Source: Xestospongia bergquistia
Taxonomy: Eukaryota; Porifera; Demospongiae; Haplosclerida; Petrosiidae
Direction: 5' to 3'
Assembly (NCBI GenBank): GCA_963965975.1
Contig: OZ014411.1
Location: 23,027,749-23,091,748, forward strand
Length of the DNA stretch: 64,000 nt
Shown here piece after piece: positions 13,601 to 24,500 of the stretch; the stretch's first letter is position 1; each line of letters opens with the position of its first letter. The notes under the pieces were generated by a model. It made no database searches, was not told the DNA's origin, and worked only from the letters and a program-made list of their open reading frames with translations. The translations under genes and the position numbers were made by a program.

Positions 13601-15021
13601 ACAATTGGAGGTATATATGATCATACAATTGCAGGTACATATGATCATACAATTGAAGGTACATATGATCATTAAATGTAAATTCATTTACCCAGCAGTA
13701 AAAGGATGCATGATCCCACCATCACGAGCTCCACCCATATCTCTCCTTCCTCCAAATCCAAGATGTCGAGGAGGCATTTTAGGTGATATAGATCCCATGG
13801 GTGCACTAGTACGTCGTGGGTGAGAGGGAGAGACTTGAAAACCATTAGCTATTGGCTCAGTTGGACGTCTATAATGCTGCTGGTGATGATGATGATTAAC
13901 TCCATTGGATTTGGGGAGTGGGGGTCCATCTATAAGAGAGTAGATAATAGTTATACTATACTGATCATTGCTATAGATACATACACTTCATTAATAACAT
14001 TGAATAGTCTGTGGTATATAACAACTCCCCTTTTAAGATAATAATATTCCTATTTATTATTTACATGTACTATAACTATATGTACATGTATACAAAAGAG
14101 CGATATTGGACATCTGCAGTTGTTAGTGGGAAATTTGTACTGTTCAATGCATAAGAAGCTGAGATCATTCTGTTACAATTACTATGATCAAATTAAAGGG
14201 TTACTCACCTGTCTCCTCTAATGAGTGATCAGCTATGGGATCAAGTGTAAATTCTCCTCCACCTCCTGAACGTTCAGTACGATAGCCTTTTTGAAGACGT
14301 CGCCTGACAAATGAATAATGACATATATTATGTATAATATATTATATCATCACATACAGTATAGATTAAAGCCAGATAGTGTTATTAATTATTGATAATG
14401 AAATTCTACCAATTGATTTGTGTACAAACAATACCTAGATATAATGTGATAAATGTACTCTATGTGACTCATGAACATGCGTAAGTCACTACATGCTCTA
14501 GAGAGTAAGACACGAAGCCAACAAAGGATGAAAATATCAGCTAAGGAATGTACAAATTATCTAAAATATGTTATCTAATTCAAACAGACCACACATCATT
14601 ACTTTCAACACCTATTGATTGAAATAGTATAGTCTTATAGTTTATACAAAATAACAAACAATAAACTAACATTGTAATAACTTTGTGTATATATATATAC
14701 ACACAACGTGGCTTATTAACACTACTAATGTGAGCAATAATATTGTTTTGTAGATTGTATTATAGTCTAGAATCATTGTCTAACAGCTGTTACGATGTAC
14801 TGTACTACTAGAAATGAAATAGTAAAGTATACAAAGTACAAGTCATGCCTTCTAAATATAGTATCTTAATATGTATAATTAATATATTTTACTAACATGA
14901 CAGAGTCAACAATAACTGATCCAGAGAGACGAGAATCAGTATCACTGTCAGCATCTTCATCATCAATCATATCAGTCCATAAATTGTTCTGCCATGCTTC
15001 ACGACTAATGGAAGAGGTTAA

Positions 15022-15058
<37 letters not shown>

Positions 15059-15134
15059 TGTGTGCATATAACATAGAACAGTGTGACAAACATTTACTAC
15101 AAAGTAGAACTTACCTTGTACCAGTAGTAGTCAT
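3584..15134 (-). CDS. CTNND: Delta-catenin / ARVCF / p120-catenin family armadillo protein
   Basis: Coding exons, in transcript order: 15115-15134, 14897-15004, 14209-14303, 13692-13929, 12639-12804, 12277-12412, 11946-12092, 9875-10663, 8500-8677, 7872-8061, 7779-7826, 7420-7576, 7245-7372, 6725-6894, 6503-6597, 6200-6369, 5861-6011, 5402-5534, 4691-4781, 4317-4547, 3584-4063. They sum to 3921 nt (1306 residues plus stop) and every junction keeps frame. Seen: a Ser/Pro/His/Arg-rich N-terminal half (to about residue 566), armadillo repeats (about 567-1100; motifs VLGALRNLSYG, VLWNLSSCD, ALQNLTACSWK, ALRNLATDPTNK), then a tail ending DSWV, the PDZ-binding terminus of vertebrate delta-catenin and ARVCF. 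Known: the family binds the cadherin juxtamembrane segment and regulates Rho GTPases. The loop between middle repeats is acidic (DGVDDDFDKEWE) where p120 has a lysine-rich stretch. No N-terminal coiled coil was seen. The start is fixed by the short first exon (MTTTGT) joining in phase 2. Confidence 0.93.
7581..7746. repeat. Compound GA/CA (minus: CT/GT) microsatellite in a delta-catenin intron
   Basis: About 166 nt of (GA)n, (CA)n and GACA repeats fill most of the 202-nt intron 7577-7778. On the transcribed strand it is CT-rich and ends at CTCTCCCCAG, so the microsatellite is the polypyrimidine tract of the next exon. Apparent long frames in it are repeat artefacts. Confidence 0.95.
8082..8499. 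other. Delta-catenin intron, AT-rich
   Basis: Most of the intron between exons 8500-8677 and 7872-8061. It holds three short tandem copies of an AACAATATATAACAA-type unit around 8108-8170. Nothing else is recognised. Confidence 0.5.
8678..9874. other. Delta-catenin intron of 1197 nt with a long hairpin and (GT)n
   Basis: It separates the last N-terminal exon from the first armadillo exon. It holds a diverged dispersed repeat at about 8785-8935 (weakly similar to 23060-23195), a near-perfect hairpin (9084-9192, listed separately) and a (GT)n(GA)n run at about 9204-9230. No coding signal seen. Confidence 0.6.
9084..9192. repeat. Long inverted repeat / hairpin, 49-bp arms
   Basis: Arms 9084-9132 and 9144-9192 are complementary at 48 of 49 positions with an 11-nt loop. 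The arms begin TGTTTTCAATATTCATTTTA. It looks like a foldback element or a young MITE in an intron. No clear target duplication was found. Confidence 0.9.
10664..11945. other. Delta-catenin intron of 1282 nt
   Basis: Mostly unique AT-rich sequence. It holds an imperfect inverted repeat at 11758-11852 and a TACATGTACATGTA palindrome near 11478. Translation continues upstream from exon 9875-10663 to an ATG at about 10676 in a fair context, so an alternative promoter or start there is possible but not shown. Confidence 0.5.
11758..11852. repeat. Imperfect foldback element
   Basis: Arms 11758-11786 and 11824-11852 pair with about five mismatches (left arm AAACACTTGAGGCATGGTCT; right arm reversed reads similarly). 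Loop about 37 nt. GC content is higher than around it. It resembles a MITE or a decayed small RNA-derived element. Confidence 0.65.
13110..13675. repeat. 24-bp minisatellite, about 23 units
   Basis: Unit ATGATCATACAATTGGAGGT followed by ACAT or ATAT. Copies differ at only a few positions (GGAGG/GCAGG; TACAT/TATAT). It contains the palindromes TGATCA and CAATTG. It lies in the delta-catenin intron 12805-13691 and, on the transcribed strand, begins about 16 nt after the donor of exon 13692-13929. The unit is a multiple of three, which makes long open frames on both strands; these are artefacts. Confidence 0.97.
14304..14896. other. Delta-catenin intron of 593 nt
   Basis: AT-rich with short TATA runs (about 14690). 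No gene or conserved element is recognised. Confidence 0.5.
15020..15056. repeat. (GT)n(GA)n microsatellite
   Basis: A (GT) run followed by (GA) in the short intron between delta-catenin exons 15115-15134 and 14897-15004. On the transcribed strand it supplies part of the pyrimidine tract upstream of the CCATTAG acceptor. Confidence 0.9.
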
Positions 15135-15180
15135 GTTACAATTAAGACAAATTGTATGTAGTAGTCACTTACTATATGAT
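15115..15180 (-). other. CTNND: Delta-catenin first coding exon with 46 nt of 5' UTR
   Basis: On the minus strand a good acceptor (TTACTTACAG) lies just above 15180. The exon then runs to ATG at 15134-15132 and a donor below 15115. So the 5' UTR is interrupted by an intron and at least one noncoding exon lies further upstream. Confidence 0.6.
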
Positions 15181-15212
15181 CTGTAAGTAAGAAAAATACA
15201 TTTTAAAATAGA

Positions 15213-15722
15213 TAGCTGTTATACTATAATATCAGTCACATGTTAGGTAATATATTATAATATCAGACACATAGTAGCTATTATACTGTAATAAAAATCA
15301 CATAGTAGCTATTATACTATAATATCAGTCACATGTTAGGTAATATATTGTAATATCAGACACATAGTAGCTATTATACTGTAATAAAAATCACATAGTA
15401 GCTATTATACTATAATGTCAGTCACATGTTAGGTAATATATTGTAATATCAGACACATAGTAGCTATTATACTGTAATAAAAATCACATAGTAGCTATTA
15501 TACTATAATATCAGTCACATGTTAGGTAATATATTGTAATATCAGACACATAGTAGCTATTATACTGTAATAAAAATCACATAGTAGCTATTATACTATA
15601 ATATCAGTCACATGTTAGGTAATATATTGTAATATCAGACACATAGTAGCTATTATACTGTAATAAAAATCACATAGTAGCTATTATACTATAATATCAG
15701 TCACATGTTAGGTAATATATTG
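15213..15722. repeat. 93-bp tandem repeat, about 5.5 units
   Basis: ATCAGTCACATGTTAGGTAA recurs at 15231, 15324, 15417, 15510, 15603 and 15696, exactly 93 nt apart. Each unit is itself built of two related halves (TAGCTATTATACTATAAT and TAGCTATTATACTGTAAT). Copies are nearly identical, so the array is young. Confidence 0.95.
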
Positions 15723-18700
15723 ACTCTCATATTATACAAACACTTGCAGTACTGATGTTGTAGACTGAAGTAATTTGTTTACAGGGGATTATACATATGG
15801 AGAGAATACTTAGAAATTACCAATCACTTTGTGAATACTGTTAAAAGAACCACAAGAATGAGAGGAATTTAATAACAACAAATTTACACTGCATAGCAAG
15901 CATATAGTAAAATTAAAGTCCAGAATTTAGATACTGTATGTCAATGTGGAGTTCAAACACAAATCACTCATGTATGATAAATAATAAATGTACAATAGAT
16001 ATATAGGATATAGAATACAATAAAACTAAGTAATGAAATTGTATGAGGCTTAATCTTGGGAAGACTTAACAATCAATGTATCATTCAATTTTGTGTTCAA
16101 CGTAAATAGTTTTTTCTGATAGCCAAATACCATTTCTCTATAGTACTATACATACTATAACACTAAACAAGTATGAACTATTAATACAATCAAAAATTAT
16201 GAGTACATATTAGGTTCTAAGAAGTGGGAACATATCAATTAATAATACTATATCCACAATTAATTGAAATTATTAGTAAAAATTGCTGGCTTTCCTTAAT
16301 TTATTGGATATTAATAATATTCACAAAGTGATAATTATCATATTAACAAGAGACACACCCACTCTAAGAATGCAAACAGTTGTAATTGACAACAACATCG
16401 ATGACTTGAATATGTTTACACCTTTACATGTAGACAACAATTTGAATAATAGTACTTAGAATTATTGTATGTATAAGAAGAAATAATATTTAGTTGACAA
16501 ATATACAAACAATATCATCAATATGTGTTAAACAATTATTATTTCATATCTTATGTAATAAGTAGTTAACTATATATTGTATGTACTATAGGACAGCTAT
16601 AGGTCATTGTTGGTACATGATCATATATTTCAGATGAAAGGCATCACTGCAATATGATAAATTATGATTTTAATAAAGTGACCAATATAGATCACATGAT
16701 ATCATAATGTTATAAGAGCTGACCACATGTTTGAATACATGTAGTTATCATGGTAAATTAATATCTTAACAATTCACTATAAATTTACCAGTTCATTACT
16801 TAAGAACTTAATTTAATACACTCACATAAAGAGAAGAATTATTATATTATCTGTATCATTTCAATGTCTTTTCCTCAACAAAATGTTTGTTATTAGTAAT
16901 GGTATAATTTTTTATTATGTACACATATTTAAAACCAATTTTTAATTCCATGTACATGTACTATCATATAATCTCTGTCTTAAATAACAATCATTATTAG
17001 AGTTTAAACAATCCTAAGACAGTCATGTAACAAGATTTGGATCAAGATATGAAAATTTAAATGTGATAAATAATTATATTTAAATTATTAGTCAACCCGT
17101 GTGTACACAATAGGGACAGAGTACATGTCAGTTGATACGATGCAATGGAGCATTACATCACTCCTACATAAAAGAAGTCTGTCAACAATTTTTTTATAAA
17201 TTATAAATATGACAGCTGTAGTTTGTCATGTAAATGTACATGTAAGTATTAAATTATACATGTACTACAGTCATAATAGATATAGTACATGTAACTGCCT
17301 TAGATGAACATGTACATCTATAATAGTACTGTATTCACATATACATGTATACAAGTGATTAATGTTTAAATACTGTGACCTATTACCATTTATATGTACA
17401 TTTACATGTACAAATTCTATGTAGTAAATCACATCAATTTTCTCAAGAACATGACTTAAGATACAGACATTAAGTACATTCAATTTTCTCAAGAACATGA
17501 CTTACGTAGACATATACACATGTACATGTACATTTACATGTACAAACTCTATGCATTAAATAAACTCAATTTTCTCAAGAACATGACTTAATATACAAAC
17601 ACTAAACATGTACATATAGACAATTCATGTACAATGTACGTTACATATACATATTATACATGTACAATCATGATAGCCCATAGACGAGGTCCAGTTACTC
17701 TCTCTCTCTATTGATTAGTATAATAGTATTGTATTACATACTACAGTGACAAATTAATTGTGGCTACCATTATGACATACATTAACTCAATTAGATGTTC
17801 AATACAAACTTCCTACAATCCAACACTATACTATACAGTAACTGGCTGTTATATTCAACTTAATCTCTCTAGTATCTAGATAAAATAATGATAAAGTCTA
17901 CTAAGAGAAGAAATAGTGACTTTCTCCAGTGCATTCATATGTAGTATGTATGAGTAACATGAGAATTGAAGGTATTAATTACAAGATGACGAAAAACACC
18001 TGTAATATTAGAGTATTTACTGCAGACAACATGACGTTACACATGTACATGTAATTTTATCATGAAATTGAAGACTGAAGGAAAACAAACATAAAAATAG
18101 CTCAAAGTAAATAACATCATTTGATCAGCAATATATATATATATATATATACAGGTAAGTTTACTTATTATAGGAATGTACTATACATATATATAGCCCA
18201 GTAAACTGAATCATTAGAGATTAATACTGGTATTGTAGATGATATTAGTCAGTAATAAAGTAAAAATCACATGAGAAGCATTGTGTTACATGTCATTAAT
18301 GTCATAACAGTTATTATAATAAACCTATTAATATGTTAATATATGAATTGACTAGACAATGAACAAGTAGTATTGGTATTACCAGTTAATTTATTATGAG
18401 CATACAGGAATCATAGTTGGAATGGTATTTATCTCAGTAATTCAAAACAGTATTAAGCCCACACGTTTTAATTACTCACTATTTCAATATATTATACATT
18501 GTTTGTTATATGCAGAGAAAATTCTGAATTGACAATAATATTTATTGATATATATTATTAATTAGGAGGTATACAATAAGTCAGGACTAGACATTGTAAT
18601 AACAGTTTGAAGACTAACAAATTTATTACTTTCTAAAGGTCTGAGTGACTGGGATTGGCATCACAATTTTTTAAATAGCTACAGCTAAATTTATTAAGAT

Positions 18701-18750
18701 CCCAATACAGAAGCCTTCATCAGGGGATGAAGAACAGTGATAAAAGGACA

Positions 18751-18806
18751 TACATACATATATACATACATACATACATATATACATACATACATACATA
18801 CATACA
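18751..18806. repeat. (ACAT)n microsatellite
   Basis: Tetranucleotide ACAT run with ATAT interruptions. Just upstream (about 18640-18730) is a segment containing GCCTTCATCAGGGGATGAAG, which may be a terminus of an old retroelement (weak). Confidence 0.85.
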
Positions 18807-19850
18807 AGGACAAACCAAAAAATAAACAAACAAAAGAATGAATAATAAAATAACTATGGACAATCAAACAAAATTTCAGAGCATCACTCTTGATAGTACA
18901 TCATATACTAGTATGTTATAAAATGTAATGTAATATTCTCGTACTAGAGGCGATCTATAAGGTAAATTTTACCAAAACATATTGGTATATATTGTTACAT
19001 TTCCACTCTACAACAAGCAAATGAGTAACAAGGGACATTTTAGTTAGCTCTCCAGAGTAAATTCAAGCAAACATTCCCATTGAAGACACAGCACAGTGAA
19101 GTAAACAAACTGTACATGGTAGTATACTAAATATATTACAGGTGGTATTGACATGTACAGACATATGCCAACATGTACTGTATATGACATCATAATTATA
19201 TCATCAGTCGTTTTGATAGTGAGGGGATTTCATTTCATGACAAGAGGTAATTTGCAATTATTCTACTATTACCCAGAACAATGTGCAAAAATAACACACA
19301 GACCAATGGATCAATTACTCAGAATATGTCGATGACATGTACACACAAGGATCACACATCAATGGATGAAGCTTAAAAATTTTTTGAATTGTGTAAACTT
19401 TGTATATCAGCTTTTTATGCTTTTCTAAACTCTATTCTAGTAACAGCAAGAATATCAAGCACTACTGTTCTTAATTTGATTTATATCCTGGTAATCTATA
19501 CTAGAGTAAATCTATTACATACTACAACTAGACTGTACACCTATGGCAACATTGTTAATGTTAACGAAAGCCCCATATTGATACACCTATTCAAGCTTCA
19601 TGTAGATGAGAGTTGAATGTACCAGTATTACCAGATCAACAGGTATTGTAGCATTATATTTTATAAGTACTTAAGACTTGATAGTGTAATGAACAAACAA
19701 TCTGTATATTCTATTAAAATCTCTTGTACTTGCATGTATTAATTACTCTTGTGGTGTTAGAGAGTTCAAGTCATATTAAATATCACACCATTTAATATTG
19801 CATTTTTTATGTCAAAATAAACAAGAGAATGCTAGGGTTGTTTGTACAGT

Positions 19851-19852
<2 letters not shown>

Positions 19853-19907
<55 letters not shown>
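19853..19907. repeat. (CA)n microsatellite
   Basis: About 27 uninterrupted CA units. Confidence 0.97.
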
Positions 19908-19909
<2 letters not shown>

Positions 19910-21213
19910 GCATGCATACACATTCAATTCATATTGAAAACATAAAGAACACCTAACCACAATATCCCTAATTTCACTAACACAACTCATTAAACCTTGT
20001 TGCAGCATACACAATAAGCATATGATAGTCACATAGACCAATTAAATCTAACTGACAGAGTCACTCAGTCACATTCTCCATCATTAAAGGGATTGCCAAG
20101 TAACTATTTGTACATTTCATGTTGACAGTTATTACTATAGCATACCATAAGACATAATATCTATATCATATAGAAAGGTAGTTTAGTCCTATATCATAAA
20201 TGGTAAGATTACAGGAACAGATGCAGATGAAAACATAGAAAGAAAATCAAGGATATCATACGAAGCCCCTTCTTAAGCCAATATACCACACACATCATTG
20301 ACTATAGATTCAATTAGGCAATTCAAATTTCTTACATAAGAATATACACTACCAATTACAAGAGTGTAACAAGCCAGAGATAAGGTTATCAATACTATAA
20401 AATTAAAAGGATTATTTAAATCACAACTGTTGTGACACTACCATAAACAATAAAAGAAAAACTCAAATAATAGAAGAATCTAATGTGCTGAAGCCTAAAG
20501 AAGTCTGGTCAATCTTAAAAATAGTTTTGTTAAGAGTTTGAAGTAGTACTTCCGAAGACACTTTGAAGTGGTTTCTTAGAGACAGCTGCTTGTGTCCTTT
20601 GTAGTAAATACAGTATGGAAACTTTATACAAATAATTAGCCAAAAGAATTGTAAGAGACCAAAATTAAACCATAAGAACACAAAACAATATTGTGACTAC
20701 ATCATGCACTGTCCTGTCAACATTAGGCCCTGACTTTTCCTTGAAGCAGTAAATGTACCCACCATTTAAGTGCTACTCTGCCCACATCTTTCCAATAGAA
20801 AAATTGAGGTAAATAAACAATATAAACTGTCATCTTGACATGAGACTCTATAGTTACATGTAGATGTCAATCTTACAATTTGACTAATCTAACAAAGGTA
20901 ATTTCTGAGCATTCTTTAAATTCCATATTAACACATAATTTGAGTACTTCTTACAAAACCTGATCAGGTCAAAATTATAACTTATTCCAGTCATTTGTTA
21001 ACAGAGTGTCATAACTAAATTACAAGTATATATACAACAGTTTCCAACACTATAATAAATCGTTATGATCAATAGACACTTGAGCACCATATAAAGGCAA
21101 TAATTGAAAGCAAAATACGAGCAGATCAATGATCCAAACAACATTAACACATGAGAATTAAGTATAACTATATTATTAAAATTTGTGATAAGTTTATAAC
21201 ATAGTCACTCTTA

Positions 21214-21528
21214 CCTGCTTTACAATCTCTTGTCAATGCTCAACTAAGCCGAATTATTAGTAAAAAGAGACTATTTTCGAGCACTTCTTTGCGATACAAA
21301 TTTCACTAGCAAACACGTAGACACTACCTCTGCTTTGTAGTCTCTGGAGACTGTTAGCTATTTCTACAAGATAAACAGCGATCACTTGTTTGAGAAGTGT
21401 ACTCTACACTAAACATAATTATGAATATATTATAGTAGAGGAGGGTGGGTCTTATGATCACGTGACTGTTATTCGCCCACTCTAATTATCAAGTGAGTGT
21501 GGTTTTCCTTCCAGCCACGTGTTCAGTC
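21214..21528. promoter_or_regulatory. Divergent promoter region between delta-catenin and the gene at 21529
   Basis: The region between the presumed noncoding first exon of delta-catenin (minus, above 21213) and the ATG at 21529 is only about 300 nt. It has two CACGTG E-boxes: TCACGTGA at 21458-21465 and CACGTG at 21516-21521, the second in the plus-strand leader. No convincing TATA box is placed for either gene. Shared regulation is inferred. Confidence 0.45.
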
Positions 21529-24500
21529 ATGCCTAAGAAAACTTCAAAGAAGAATGACGATATTATTTTGTTAGACAAGTCTACTAATCCTCTCCCCCAA
21601 ACGCCAACTCTTTCTAACAAAAATGGTAACACATTAATTCAACATAAAAGAAGTAGTTACAGTCTTCGTCCAAGGGCTATTCCATCACATGTTCTTTATG
21701 AAGAAATTCCCTTAGTAATAAGAAGGACTTCCGTGTCATTAAAAACACCACCTCCAACTCCATCCAGAAAACAGCCAGGGAGAAGGGCAAAGGGACTAGT
21801 ACCTTTTATAACAAAAGGACTAGTGGAACAAAATACATTAGACAATAACAAAGGAGATACTGTAGATAGTGTGTATGACTCACCTACTGAGAAAACTAAA
21901 GATATGAGTATTAAAAAAAATAGTATTACTATAGAGAACTCTGAGGATAAGAAGAACATCAATCTAGAACAAGAGAATATTGAACCAGATGAGAAGAATA
22001 TAGACACATGTGAAGATGACGTAGAACAGGAAAATATAGAACAAGATGAAAGGAATATAATCCCATGTAAAAGTGTCATAGAATATGATGAGGAGAATGT
22101 AGAACAAGATATTAACTTAATACCAGATGAGATGAGGATAGAAACAGATGAGGAGAACATGCAACTAGATGTGTCTGCTGTTGGAGACAGTGATGATGAA
22201 GGCCCTGAAGACGTGTCATTTTTTGATGTTAAAACTCAAGCCCTAGCGCAACTTAGACAAGAAGAAGAAACTGCTCAAAGGTACTTAGTACATTGTAAAT
22301 GAGCATGTATAATACCTTATATAAATGTACATGTGCACATTATGTTGTCAAAACCATTAGCATAATTTGTTGGAAAAAGCATTAAAAATTACCCTGGATT
22401 GGAAACTGTGAATTTGAAATCACTATTGTTAGTTCAACCATCATTTGCTGAGGGCATTCTCCTATCTTGACAACTCCTTTGGAACTTTACAGAGCAGTTG
22501 GCTACAAGACTATGTTGAAACTAGTGTTATTTTGCACTACAATAACCATTGACGTAAATTTTATACCATATTTTCAAAGACTTTTTACAACATAATGGGG
22601 CAAATTTTTGAGCATTAGAGCATAGCAAAGTTGTAGCATAATATGCAGCTGAATCAATACATACATGTTATTTGAAGAGCTAACAAAATGACTGCTATAG
22701 TTATGTTCTATGGAATATACATATACATGTAGATGTTATCAGTGACATTGGCAGTGTTTTTAGTACATTAATCTATTTTTTATTCAATTACCATTTAAAG
22801 TAGAGCTTAAATGACATATTACACAAAAATCCTTTTTAGGAAAGAGGAAGACATAAGAAGGAAAAGAAAACTGAAACATGATTTGTTTAAGTTACAGAAG
22901 GTATGTAGTTGAGAATTTGTAATTATCTAAGAAAACATTGGGCTCGTAGGGAAGTTTTTACTAATTAGAAAGATATCCTCTCTTCTGAGCATAAAACATA
23001 ACAAGATTATAATATAATTATAAGACTGTTCTATGATTATTTTGGTCACTTCTTGATATAGTAGACTGTTGTTTTGTTTCTGAAGACTGGACAGTTAGTA
23101 GAGGCTATGGTGTTCCTCAAAGATGTTTTCATGAATTACAAAAGCTTATAAGCGTCAACAGTCACTCCCAATCCAAAATGCTCACAATAACAATAATTCA
23201 TTCAATTGTTATATTTGTTTTAAATGCTATTATTTTACTTGTTTGTGAAAGCTGAATACAATAGAATACAATGATTTGAAAAGGACAAACCTATATTGCC
23301 CAAAATAACCTTATGACTGCTTAGCACATGCAACATGTAAAGTGGACAACTCACAATAGAAAAACTGTTGTCTCTTTGTGAAATGTGTAATTTCGTCAAC
23401 AATAACAACAACTGAGTTTGTTTAGGACAATTCCTGTATATTTATTCTATAATATTATACTTATATTATTAATGCACCTGGGTTTTTTCAATTGCTCTTT
23501 ATTTATGATAACATGTTCTATTTGTACTACATTAGGAACTCAAATACAAGAAAGATATGGTAAAATTTCCAGAGAATGCTCTGAAAACAGTTGCTGTTAC
23601 ACTTACAGAACAGTAAGTAGAGTACACCACATAATATGCATGTATACACATTAACTATAGTACTCTACAATTGTATGTACATTGACTACAGTACATGTGC
23701 AGTAATGTTTACATTAACTATTATACTGTATAATTGTATACACATTAACTATAGTACTCTATGTACATTAACTACAGTACATGTGCAGTAATGTTTACAT
23801 TAACTATTATACTGTATAATTGTATACACATTAACTATAGTACTCTATGTACATTAACTACAGTACATGTACAGTAATGTTTACATTAACTATTATACTG
23901 TACAATTGTATACACATTAACTATAATACTCTACGTACATTAACTACAGTACATGTGCAGTAATGTTTACATTAACTATTATACTGTACAATTGTATACA
24001 CATTAACTATAGTACTCTACAGTTGTATAAAAGGCATCATTCATAATGTATTTCAATGTCAATTTTATTTGTGTCTAGGAGAAAGAAAAATCAGCTGAAG
24101 ATGAAACTTATTAAAAAGAAAGAGAAAGTTAAAATACTCAAAAAGAGAAAGGCTGATAAGAAAACTATTCAGCAAAGGTATGTGTACATATACTTCTATA
24201 TATGACATAGTGTCATAAAATGATCTCTTTTAGAGCAACATTCATAAACTCTATATGCTATAGGTCTATTGCAGAAGTAAAAGGTCGAAATTTTGTATCT
24301 CTGTCTGACGTCAAAGTGACTGATAAACCAGTATCAACAAGTGCTGAGTCAGCTCGACAGTTTATGCAAGATCGACTTTATATTTTTCCAAACAGATATA
24401 AAAGAGCACCAGGTTAGCTCCGTTAAAAGTTATTATTAGTTCAATAGTTCATAATGATTTAGTGAGTATGTACATGTACATAGATTAGTCCTATTTGACG

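Larger units (their letters stand above)
15181..21213. other. Large first intron of delta-catenin (inferred)
   Basis: About 6 kb without a supported coding exon. It holds a 93-bp satellite (15213-15722), short direct repeats at 17396-17600 (TCAATTTTCTCAAGAACATG three times), a (TA)n run near 18134, an (ACAT)n run at 18751-18806 and a (CA)n run at 19853-19907. A possible donor on the minus strand (reading AAAGCAG then GTAAGAGTG) just above 21213 would end a noncoding first exon. The intron assignment is inference from that donor and the acceptor at 15181. Confidence 0.5.

Noticed and set aside
13110-13675. CRISPR-like array
   Set aside because: Units are contiguous without unique spacers, in an animal intron.
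13049-13823. Long open frames on both strands (up to 212 codons)
   Set aside because: They come from the 24-bp minisatellite, whose unit is a multiple of three; the peptide is a simple eight-residue repeat.
18640-18730. Possible Penelope or other retroelement terminus (CTTCATCAGGGGATGAAG)
   Set aside because: Only a short similarity to memory of such ends; no coding part adjacent.
21696-22160. 154-codon minus-strand frame
   Set aside because: Antisense of the acidic repeat exon; Ser/Phe-rich by complement.
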